NCBI GenBank assembly: GCA_000697335.1
Contig: JNEM01015044.1
Span: forward strand, 1 to 14,878
DNA from: Conidiobolus incongruus B7586
Lineage: Eukaryota; Entomophthoromycota; Entomophthoromycetes; Entomophthorales; Conidiobolaceae
Direction: 5' to 3'
DNA length: 14,878 nt
A program made the translations under genes and the position numbers. The notes beneath the pieces were generated by a model that was given only the letters and a program-made list of their open reading frames with translations, did no database searches and was not told where the DNA came from. Below are positions 1 through 9,375 of this stretch, in pieces (position 1 is the stretch's first letter; each line of letters starts with the position of its first letter).

Positions 1-813
1 TATATTAAATATTTATTTATATCTTATATACTAATAATTTATTAAATAAAATCCTTAATAAGGGTTAACTTTTTTAAAAATATATTAAACTTAATTTCCA
101 TATTATAATATATATAAAATCTCTATATATTCTTAGTTGATAAAGAAATATAGGAAAATAATTCTATTTAGTTAATTCAATATAAATTTTAATAGTATAA
201 ATAATATTAATAGATTATTATAAATTAAATAATTAGGTAATTTAATGAAATAATAAGAAAATATGAGATTAAATTTTTAAAATATAATAATATCCTAAAT
301 TTAATAAATATAAATATAATAACATTTATAGTAAAGAATTATATTATATATTAGGTAAATAATTAAAATATTTCTTATTAGAGTTATTATTATATTGTTT
401 TATTAAGAAACTTTAGTTATTACTCAAATAAAATATATATTTCTTTATTTTAATTGGATTTGAGATTAAATTATAGAGGTGCACTATTATTACGTGTTTT
501 TTAATAAGTTTTATAATTAAAGATTATTGTTAGAGAATATTTATAATATAATTTGATAAATTATTTATTAATCCTCCTTTTTGACACATTGGAACTATAT
601 GTTTTAAAACTGACTTACTATTGAGATATCATAGCAAAGTATTCAAAAACTCTTTCTATTTTTATCACATTTGGTGTATAAATAATTGATTCAGTGAATG
701 ATATATCAAACAAAAAGTACAAAGAATATCCTTTAATTATAGATTGACAAAGACAATTTAAAATAGAAAAATATTAATTCAACTATCAAACTTAAAAGGG
801 TAGTTAATTTTGA
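1..813. other. AT-rich intergenic DNA, no gene seen
   Basis: No open frame of useful size, RNA gene or recognisable transposon part is visible here. The first 550 bases are almost pure A/T with short homopolymer runs. From about 610 to 810 there is weak, AT-rich similarity to exons 2 and 3 of P450 gene A. It may be the eroded 5' part of the pseudogene that follows, but it is too degraded to call. Confidence 0.6.
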
Positions 814-1896
814 AATACAACAATTACTCTAATTGTTGCTAATAGCAATTTAGATGTCATAAAACCAATAGTTTATAATTTTGGAACAATTGTGTCAATT
901 GATTATATTGAGTGAAAAGTTCAAAAAAAATTTCCAATTATTGACCTCTTTAATACTTTGCACAGATCTACCCTGAATATCAACTGCCAGCTTTATTTTG
1001 AGTTTGAATTGGATTTTTTGGTTCACACTTGAATGCCGCTAATATTGATTCTCAAAATAGGATCAACTTTGTTAGCAACTTGTCGCGTATATCTTATCCT
1101 TGGAACTTTTAGTGATACTATAATTAATGTCATTGCATGCACAATCCACTTTCTATAGGTTCTTTACTTGTTTTAGATCCAAAAAGTATCCTTGCCCAAT
1201 TTTCCGCTGCTAAAGATCCGGAAACTAAAGTACTCTAACCGGGAAAGAAATCGTGAGAGAAATTTTGATTATCATGATTGCTGGAAAGGATAAAACTGCA
1301 TTTACTATTTCATTGACTTTTTGGTTCATGCTTATGCATTTGGAAGCTTATAAACTCACTTAAGTTGAGATTGATCAAGGGTTTTTAAACATGAACGTTA
1401 TACCATGTGACGATAGGTAAATCTAGTTTACCAATTCTTGAGGCCATAGCCCTTGAAAGCATGATATTATTCTTTGTCTCTGCAGAATATTTACCAAGAA
1501 ATAAACTTACTGGGCAGTTCTAATCTTAGTAGTCTTGAGATTTCAGTTGATATAAATAAATCAATATAAAGACTTAATTAACATATATAGATTATAGTTT
1601 TCTGCTATACACATGCATACCATCAAAACCCAGTACTTTGGAAAAATCCACGTGAATTCAACAAGCATTGACTATTTGAAGATAACTCCAAATTAATCTC
1701 AGTTGCTAATTTTTTCTTCCTTGTGGATGCCTAAGAAGTGTGCTTGCATGTAGTGAAATCTTTTAATGACGATTTCTTTTCTTCAAATTAAGACATGGCT
1801 CTATCTCCAGGCCAGAAACACTCGGGCGAAAGGCCACTTACATATTTCTTGACAAAGCCTATAGCCAATTCGTCAAAGGCTCAAAGATCAGAATGA
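814..1896 (+). pseudogene. Cytochrome P450 pseudogene, decayed paralogue of gene A
   Basis: Along its length this aligns with exons 4 and 5 of the P450 gene at 4396-6123. Recognisable pieces are LIVANSNLD near 829-855, the HRST peptide near 960-972, AAKDPETK near 1208-1230, the I-helix near 1280-1297, LPILEAIALES near 1430-1460, SAEYLPRN near 1480-1503, and the C-terminal LTKPIA-like end before TGA at 1894-1896. A 39-bp intron 4 remnant lies at 1552-1590; its AG acceptor survives but the donor GTAAGT is now ATAAAT. This is therefore a duplicated gene, not a retrocopy. In-frame stops include 913-915 (CGA in gene A), 1030-1032 (TGG in A) and 1361-1363 (CAA in A). Frame shifts occur near 1165-1200, 1230 and 1417, and several bases are missing in the heme-loop region near 1715-1735. 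Key residues are also lost: the I-helix reads AGKDKT and the ExxR motif reads ESMI. Exons 1-3 are missing or unrecognisable. Confidence 0.85.
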
Positions 1897-4260
1897 TTGG
1901 AAATTAATTACGTTAGGTAATACAATATGATTATGTCAATGTTTCTCGGTAATAAACACTTTCTATAATATCACAATTTATTTTGAGATTAAAACTCTGT
2001 TGATTGTGATTATAATAAATTTTCGAATAACTATGAGAAACATATAAGTTGTGTTATAGTTGAATTAAATAGTGAATTTGTTAGAGTATTATATAATATG
2101 AAGATATAATGAGATTAGAGTTCAACCTGATTGATATTTTTCTATATTTTTTATCTATAATTTTTAAAAAAAATAATTAAAATCATCTATAATTCAAAGA
2201 ATATATATATTTGCTTCTGAAATATGCACATTTTGGATAAACTTTCTTATAAACATTATTTATTTCAATAAGTTACAGATTTAATAAAAATTCTAACCTT
2301 CCAAAAGTTTAGACTTTCAATATTATCAATAATACTTTTGATTTTTACAAATTCTGAAATTTGTTTTTCAATTGATTTATCACCTAAATAATTTTCAAAA
2401 CATACCAATTATTTGTATTAATGAAACATTTTAAATCTGTCTAATAGCATTTTTATATCAAAAATTCATTTGAAGTATATATGATTAACATTTATGTACA
2501 ATATCTCAATTGATCGTATTTATTTTGAGTCATATAATCTATTCATTTGAAGATTTTCATATATTTATATTATAATTTTATAAATTCCACTATATGTTAC
2601 TCATTAAATATTATCCATAATAATATATAATCTTATACTAACTTATTTCACATTGTATAATTGTTAAGAATTTATTAAACTTGGAGAAAAATTTGAATTA
2701 ATAAGGGTAATGGCTGGATCCAATTCTAAATTTCAGTATTAAAATTTGTAATTCCTATAGTAAATCTGTCAAAATATCATTATAATATTTAATATATGAA
2801 TTTATTGATATTATTTAAATTTTGTTTTGAAAAGTTTAATTCCATTAACACAACCAAAATGTAATGCTGTTTGTAAGATGAATCAACTTTCAGCTTATTT
2901 ACCAAAAGCAAAACATAATTTAATCAAATTCCGTATTGCTTTATTGAATTTTCACATTTCATAACTCGTTTCAATGCACGGAATATAATCAATTTAAATG
3001 CCGATAACAATAAACTTAATGAAAATTTTTTCTAATTTTAGTAAAATTCATTTAGTTTATGATGCATTTATTAAAACATGTGGAATACATTGATTATTTG
3101 TGGAAAATGTGTATTTTGAATGTTGACATTAAATTTAAAGTATATTAATGTTGCTAGTATAGTTATATAATAGAATATTTATTGAAATATATAATATTTA
3201 TGTTTATAGTTTATATTGTACAAACATCACTATCAGGCTTTTGATATATACTTTAAGTTATAAAAAATCGTATTCAAATACAGACCTATTTAATAATGTT
3301 TAGAATATGAATATTATCATCATATGATAAATATAAATCAAATATCATATGATTAAATTAAATCCTTAATCAATATCTGTTTGACAAGAGAATAAACAAA
3401 ATTCACCTAAATTTTGAAAATAGGTGATCATATCTAATATAGCTCAATCATTCATTTGAATGAATTTTAGCTACATATAGACTAGTTAATTATTGAAAAT
3501 AATTTGGACATTTTGAATATTTCGAATAGCAGCTAGTAGTATCATACTAAATCTGTCGTTTATAGCATTAAATTGAAACAACTGTTACTTTTTGAATACA
3601 CATAATTGTATAAAAAATATAGGTTTAGGGTAAATAAAAAATGATATTATTACCAATTGGGTCAATTTTGAAACTCATTAATACCATATTTCATCAATTC
3701 CATAAGTAATCATTGTTACCACCATAAAAATTACAATTGCATTTTATAATATTGGCGAAATTGATAAAATATAAGGTTATAATAGAAATTTATATATAAA
3801 TATATTACAAGAAGATTGCAGAAAAGTTTATTAAAGCGTGTGGGTATTTTAAATATAAAATAATTATGAAATTATCAAAATAAAAATGAATTACCTCAAA
3901 TGTATTGCTCCAAATAATCAAATAATTCAAAGAATATATCAAATATATTCTCAAAAAGGTTAATATTCTATATTTATATAGAACGAATTTATATATGTCA
4001 TGATAAAATTCTGCAAAATAAAATTATAAATATTAATATTATATATGCATCAACTATAATAAAAACAGTCAAATCCAAAACTTTAGTATCAAAATATTCT
4101 TAAAAAGATAAAAGTAATTCATCATTAATATTATTTGACTCAATTTGATATTAAATATACATTTCAAAATTCGACTAATTATCATGATACAATCTAAAAA
4201 ATTTATGCAGAGGATATTTTGATACACAGTTTGTAATGAATTATCGTCTGATATTCAAGG
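1897..4260. other. Long AT-rich intergenic stretch, no gene seen
   Basis: About 2.4 kb between the P450 pseudogene and gene A. I find no exon-like open stretch with splice sites, no transposon termini and no RNA gene. There are scattered short palindromes, for example around 2347-2364, of the kind expected by chance at this base composition. The last 60 bases before 4261 are slightly less AT-rich, as expected approaching a promoter. Confidence 0.6.
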
Positions 4261-4268
4261 TATTTAAA
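4261..4268 (+). promoter_or_regulatory. Possible TATA-like element of P450 gene A
   Basis: TATTTAAA lies 128 bases before the ATG of gene A, inside the only locally GC-richer patch of the upstream region (CCCGAGTCAG follows at once). A T-rich tract then runs to the start codon. In an AT-rich genome such octamers occur often by chance, so the call rests mainly on position. Confidence 0.3.
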
Positions 4269-4395
4269 CCCGAGTCAGTACAATAGTTAGACACTTTGTA
4301 TTTTATATTGCCTATTTTTCTAGTTTTTATTTTTTTACTTTGTATATTATATATATTCCTTCGAACTATTATTTTTTTAATCTATATTATAAAAC

Positions 4396-6123
4396 ATGGA
4401 AATTGCATCCAATATTATTCCAAATAATTTGAAAGATCTTTTAACCGATTGGAGATTATGGTCTTCAATTTCAGCTGTTGCAATATCAGCATTCGCGTAT
4501 TGGTATTATTCCTTCATCTATGTCCCACACACTTATGGTCCATTGAGCAAAATTCCTGGGGAGGGTTGGCCACTTTGGGGTCGTATCAAACTTAACTATC
4601 ATACTGTGGTCGGTTCAAGACCCATGTATATTCATCGTTTACATAGGAAATACGGGAAAATTGTTTTAGTTGGTCAGTCCAATATAAATATTAACAATGT
4701 AACCAATATTGACAAATGATCATAATTTAGGTGCTCATATGGTTTCTTGCATTGACAAGAAAGCAGTAGATAAAATATATTCAACTTATCAGTTTCCAAA
4801 AGCTGACGAGTATAAAACTTATAATGTTTATGGAGGTGATAATATCTTTAGTACAAGGTAAATATAGTAATATTACATCGTTTGATTGGTGACTTAATTT
4901 ATTGCTTTTATAGAAAGAGAAGTTTTCATGCTTTAAGAGTAACTTTAAATTGATATAATACTAAGAATTTATATTAATGAATTGATTAGAGACGTGTAAT
5001 CACTCCAATTGTTGCTAATACTAATTTGGATATGATGGAAGAAGTCGTCTACAAGACCGGTACCCTTGCATTGATTGACAACATAGAGCGAACTCTAGCC
5101 AAAACAAAAACAGTTGATTTGTTCGATGTATTTCACCGGTCTACTGTGGATGTCATCTTTGAGTTATTCTTTGGTAGTGGATTCAATTTCCTTGAAAATA
5201 CATGGATTCCATTAGTATTCTTACTCAAAGTAGTGTTCCTTTTCCTCTCTATTCGTCCAGTTCTTCCATTCATTGGTTTCGTTGCAGATATTGTGATTAT
5301 GAGTGTAGTTTGGATGATTTACGGCCTTTGGACTATCAGACCACCAGTTAAAGGTGATAAGACTGTATTGAATCAATTTCTCAATGCTAAAGATCCCGAC
5401 ACTGGTAAAAAGTTGACGTGGACTGAGGTTATCCGGGAAGTGCTAGTCATCTTAGTCGGTGGTATGGACACAACTGCAATTACCCTCTCCTGGACTTTCT
5501 GGCTAATGCTCAAATATCCCGAAGTCTACAAAGAAGTCCAAGCCGAAATTGACAGTGTTTTCCCGAATAAGGATGTTGCCCCATGTGCCGATACATGTAA
5601 ATCAAGTTTACCCATTACAGAGGCTGTTGCACTAGAGAGTATGAGATTATATCCTGTTTCGGCAGAATACCTTCCTAGAACTGCACCCGCTGGTGGCACC
5701 ACTTTGAGCGGTTATGAAATCCCTGGAGATGTAAGTAATTATATTATATCCCAATTATGCATATTAACATACAATTTTTAGACCATCGTATTCTGTTCAC
5801 CCTATGCATACCAGCGCAACCCTGAACTCTGGAAGAATCCTGACGAATTTGACTACAAACGTTGGCTTGGTGATGATGCCACAGAATTGAAATCTCAAAT
5901 GATGGTCTTTTCACAAGGTCCTCGAGGATGTCCCGGTAGAGCTCTAGCATGGACTGAAATGTTCTTAATTACAGTCGCACTCGCTCAAAGATATAATATG
6001 AAACTTAGCCCTGGACAGGACAATATCGGCGATAAACCAGCTACTTTTTTCTTGACGAAACCTGCATCATACACAATGAAAGCTGAATTGACAAGAAGAA
6101 CAGATAAACCAGTATCTTCATAG
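4396..6123 (+). CDS. Cytochrome P450 monooxygenase (gene A), five exons
   Basis: Exons 4396-4672, 4731-4857, 4914-4938, 4990-5730 and 5782-6123 give 503 residues, a usual length for microsomal P450s. Introns of 58, 56, 51 and 51 bp are all GT-AG. The ATG at 4396 is the first possible start, because an in-frame TAA lies at 4390-4392. Residues 22-43 form a membrane anchor, followed by the GPLSKIPG hinge. The 25-nt third exon carries the C-helix, F139-x-x-x-R143, in place of the usual WxxxR. The I-helix has GGMDTT (300-305), the K-helix E359-S-M-R362, and the heme loop FSQGPRGCPG with ligand C440. All catalytic motifs are present, so the gene looks functional. By family knowledge it is an ER monooxygenase fed by P450 reductase. 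The substrate and CYP family are not recognisable. Residues 215-257 (F-G region) are unusually hydrophobic. It has the same architecture as gene B and is the closer relative of the pseudogene upstream. Confidence 0.93.
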
Positions 6124-6159
6124 TTATATTAATTATTGACCTATACATTTAAAATATTC

Positions 6160-6165
6160 AATAAA
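6160..6165 (+). terminator. Polyadenylation signal of P450 gene A
   Basis: AATAAA lies 37 bases after the TAG stop of gene A. Further AATAAA copies follow near 6222 and 6235. Distance and sequence suit a 3'-end signal, but A/T-rich hexamers are common here. Confidence 0.4.
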
Positions 6166-6742
6166 TTTGGAATATTTTCTTATTTTCAATGGAATATTTT
6201 ATTTATTTTTTCAATTGAAACAATAAACTTGAATCAATAAAACAATATTAATTAAATTTTAAAATTTAATTTATGCAAACATTATTATGCGATCTAAACA
6301 AAATTCCCAAAATGAATATTATTCTTCAAACTTTGTTATCATAATAAAATGATATACTGAATTTAATTCCCAAATGAAATTAAGATGATTTTATTCTATG
6401 TAATTATTGGTATAAGTTTTGGAACAATATTGAATAGATATTTCACTCTACCAATTTTAATTTTGAAAAAAATTTTTCTGAAGAGCTAGATATTGACAAA
6501 ACATTCTACTTATTGGAAAAAAACTGAATCCATAATTAAAGATCAAATTATATTTCTATAATTTAATATGAATATTGTAATATAATTATAACAATATATT
6601 TAGATGATTTCATATCTAATATAGCAATCCATTCCAATTACCCAAACATATCAAATTATATATAAGCATAATATATAACTGGTTAATATTGAATATTCAC
6701 CCAATATTCATATTATAAATGATATTTTCCAATTATTGATAA
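6166..6742. other. AT-rich spacer between gene A and the mariner pair
   Basis: About 580 bases with no open frame or RNA signal. It ends at the TA dinucleotide (6743-6744) that flanks the first mariner element, so it is the pre-insertion intergenic DNA downstream of gene A. Confidence 0.6.
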
Positions 6743-6744
6743 TA

Positions 6745-8048
6745 TTACTCTGCATTTTTAATAATGGGAATTTTTTGTGATTAAAAATAAATAAACATTT
6801 GAATATATGATATATAAAAATAAATATATAATATAAATTTAATAGTTTCTTTTATTATTAATAACTTTTTGCTATACTTTTGGCAAACTTCTAACACCTA
6901 AAAAACAGTTCTTTTTATTAAGGATTGAAATTTGATGTTTCACAAACAAATTAAATTTTCTTGCAGAAATTTTCTTTCTTGCAAGCTGGTTTTTTAATTA
7001 CCTAAAGCAATTATAATCACATAGGTTATAATCAAGGGAATATACTGGATGTGGTAGTTTTTTCCAGTTATTTTTAATTAGAAAGTTTTTTACAGCTTTA
7101 GATTTATATATTTTGCAATTATCATGCAAAATAATAGGTCTTCTCAAATTATATTGAGAACACCAATTAAAAATACTTTTATTTAAAAAAGCAATATATA
7201 GTTTATTATTAATTAATTTTCCTTCAGGAACTAAATAAGAATAGCATATACTATTATAATCCATTACAATAATTAACATTCACTTATTAACAAAATGTTT
7301 ATTTAAAGGGATTTGTAGAGGGGGTTGATTTAGCTTAATCTAGCATCTTGATTTGTGTTTTGGTAAAGGATTATATATAAGGATCTAAGATTCATCAATT
7401 GTAATTATTCACTGTAAAAGTTTAAGCTTCTAGTAATATTTTAATAGGTTTTGTTTAACAATAGCTACTCTAGCTTTTTTTTAAGTTTTAATTAAATTAT
7501 AAAGTACCTATTTTACATTTTTATTTATTAATTTTAGTTTAAACTTTAAAATATATAAAATACTTGTAAAACTAATATTAAAGTGCTTAGATAATTCTCT
7601 AGCTGAAATAAAAAAGTGCTTTTCAATATATTTTTTCACTCTATTTATAATTAAAAGAATAACAGTTGAAGTTAGTTTTCCAGATTTTAGCAGGTTTTGA
7701 ATAGTTTCTCTCTTAGCCTTAAAGTAATTTACCCAGCAATAAATTGTTGATTTAAATAATATTTTATTACCAAAAGCTGCTTGTAGATTTTAAATAATTT
7801 TAGAGGGTTTATGGTTAAGTTTTACTGATACTAAAATAAAAAACTTTTGATGATTACTATTTGGTTTAAGCATGATTAAATTAAACAACCAATTTTAAAA
7901 AGTTAATTTTTTAATCAAAAAAACTAATATATATATTAAAAATATATAATTTCCTATTAACTTTGTATATATTTATTTATTTCAAACTAATAATATGTTT
8001 GAAAAATCAGAAATTAAAAAATTTCCCATTATTTCAAATTCAAGGTAA
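6745..8048 (-). mobile_element. Mariner element copy 1, full-length, inactive
   Basis: A 1304-bp Tc1/mariner-superfamily element, the usual mariner size, lying in reverse orientation. Both ends begin TTAC when read inward. Imperfect inverted repeats share an AATAATGGGAA core: left end about 6745-6803, right end about 7990-8048. TA dinucleotides flank it at 6743-6744 and 8049-8050, as expected for mariner target-site duplication. It contains one transposase reading frame and no other gene. Its termini differ from those of copies 2 and 3 (TTACCTTG versus TTAGTATA/G), so it belongs to a separate but related subfamily. Confidence 0.85.
6839..7873 (-). pseudogene. Mariner (DD34D) transposase, nonsense-inactivated
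   Basis: The reading frame runs from ATG at 7873 to TAA at 6839-6841. That is 345 codons including the stop, the typical mariner transposase length, with no net insertion or deletion. Visible parts are the N-terminal helix-turn-helix region (residues about 5-65, ending ...SGK), the first catalytic Asp in TIDES (D160), D251 in ILHDN, and D286 in YSLDYNLCDY. D251 and D286 are 34 residues apart, which defines mariner rather than Tc1. A C-terminal LPKV(stop)QKVINN motif is also typical. Ten internal stops (codons 28, 122, 131, 148, 155, 163, 178, 198, 292 and 334) make it dead. Codon 28 is CAA in copy 3. Several others sit where mariners have Trp (TGG to TAG or TGA). The longest stop-free part is codons 199-291 (7001-7279). 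Confidence 0.88.
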
Positions 8049-8050
8049 TA
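8049..8050. repeat. Single TA target dinucleotide shared by two mariners
   Basis: Copy 1 ends at 8048 and copy 2 begins at 8051, with only TA between. The same dinucleotide therefore serves as the target-site duplication of both elements. The outer TA copies are at 6743-6744 and 9374-9375. This means one element inserted exactly into the flanking TA of the other. Confidence 0.75.
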
Positions 8051-9373
8051 TTAGTATAGGAATTAAATAATAGCACAATTTTGAAATTAAAATTAAACAA
8101 ATAAATTAATAAATAATTTATAAAAATTAATAAATAATATAAAATTAATAGCCTTTTTTATTATTAATAATTCTTTTCTATACTTTTGATAAGCTTCTAA
8201 TACTTAAAAAATAGTCCTTTTTATTAAAAACTGAAATTTGATATTTTACAAACTAATTTAATTTGTTTGCAGGAATTTTTTTTCTTGTTAGTTGTTTTTT
8301 TAATTATTTAAAATAATTATAATCATATTGGTTATAATCAAGTAAATATACTAGATATAATAACTCTCTTTAATTTTTTTATATAAAAATTCTTTTATAA
8401 CTTTAACTTTATATATTTTATAATTATTATATAAAATAATAAGTATTTTTAATTTATATTAAGAATACTATTTAAAAATTATTTTATTTAAAAAAATATA
8501 TAATTTAATATTAAATGATTTTCCTTAAGATATTAAATAAAAAAACCATATACTATTATAATCTATCACAATAATTAATATTAACTTATATTTAAAATAT
8601 TTATTTATTAGAATTTATAAAGAAGATTAATTTAACTTAACTTAATATCTTGTTTTATTTTTAAGTAAAAAATTATATAAAAAAATTTAATATTTATTAA
8701 TTATAAGTATTTATTATAAAAACCTTTGTTTTTAATTATACTTTAATAAATTTAATTTAATTATAATTATTCTAATTTTTTTTAAGTTTTTGTTAAATTA
8801 TAAGATATCTATTTTATATTTTTATTAATTAATTAAATTAAGTTTAAATTTAAGTATATATAATATACTTATATAATTAATATTAAATTATTTTAATAAT
8901 TCTTTAATAAAGATCAAAAGATATTTCTTAATATATTTTTTTACTTTATTTGTAAATAAAAGAGTAATAATAGAAATTAATCTTATAAATTTTAGCAAAT
9001 TTTAAATAATATCTTTTCTAGCATTAATATGACAAATCTAGTAATATATGGTAGTTTTAGATAAAGCACCATCTTTATAAATTGTTTACAAGTTTTAGAT
9101 GATTTTAAAAGGATTATGGTTAAATTTTAAAGATATAAAAATGATAACCTTTTGATAATCACTATCTAATTTAAGCATGATTAAATTTAAGTATAAATTT
9201 TAAAATCAAAATATTTTGATAAAAAAATAATTAAAATTGAATATATATATATATATATAGTTGAAAATATTTATTTTCCTATATATTTTATATATAAAAA
9301 ATCTTTCAAAATATAAAATATGTTTGAAAGATTAGAAATTAAAAAATTTGCCATTTCTTAATTTCTATACTAA
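8051..9373 (-). mobile_element. Mariner element copy 2, full-length, heavily decayed
   Basis: A 1323-bp mariner in the same orientation as copy 1. Its inward-reading ends both start TTAGTATAG (8051-8059 and complement of 9365-9373), and imperfect inverted repeats continue for about 35 bases. It is flanked by TA at 8049-8050 and 9374-9375. Its 5' end and leader are nearly the same as those of copy 3 at 14472, including a TA-repeat tract at about 9239-9260, so 2 and 3 are one subfamily. It is more AT-rich and more degraded than copy 1. Confidence 0.85.
8145..9178 (-). pseudogene. Mariner transposase remnant, copy 2
   Basis: Homology runs from ATG at 9178 to TAA at 8145-8147. The span is 1034 nt, so the frame is off by at least one base relative to the 1035 nt of copy 1. 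Many stops are present, including codons 28 and 31, both CAA in copy 3. The first catalytic region reads INKY followed by a stop where copy 1 has IDES. The second reads LYNN where copy 1 has LHDN. Two of the three catalytic Asp residues have therefore become Asn through GAT-to-AAT changes. The third Asp (YLLDYNQYDY region) survives. It is plainly inactive and probably the oldest copy here. Confidence 0.85.
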
Positions 9374-9375
9374 TA

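Noticed and set aside
531-560. Weak similarity between 531-560 and 2079-2105 on either side of the pseudogene
   Set aside because: The match is short and A/T-rich, with no defined ends, so I do not call a repeat or an element.
2880-2915. Possible further P450 scrap resembling SAEYLP
   Set aside because: Only about ten bases match gene A or the pseudogene, with no neighbouring homology.
3427-3441. A 15-base match CATATCTAATATAGC with the region near 6611, on the other side of gene A
   Set aside because: The similarity fades quickly on both sides and the sequence is A/T-rich. I cannot show a duplicated flank.
4673-4730. Exon 1 of gene A continuing to the stop at 4717-4719
   Set aside because: That would give a 107-residue fragment. 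A GTCAGT donor at 4673 and an acceptor at 4730 restore the frame at the same Val-Gly position and phase as intron 1 of gene B.
5744-5950. Minus-strand open frame of 68 codons
   Set aside because: It is antisense to intron 4 and exon 5 of P450 gene A, where the plus strand encodes the heme loop. It has no similarity of its own.
6998-7279. A separate small protein of 93 residues
   Set aside because: It is the stop-free part of the mariner copy 1 transposase (codons 199-291) and contains two of its catalytic Asp residues, not an independent gene.
6839-7873. Reassigned stop codons (TAG, TGA or TAA read as amino acids)
   Set aside because: The frame of copy 1 would suit this idea, but both intact P450 genes use no internal stop codon and end with TAG and TGA. 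Mutational decay of the transposon is simpler.
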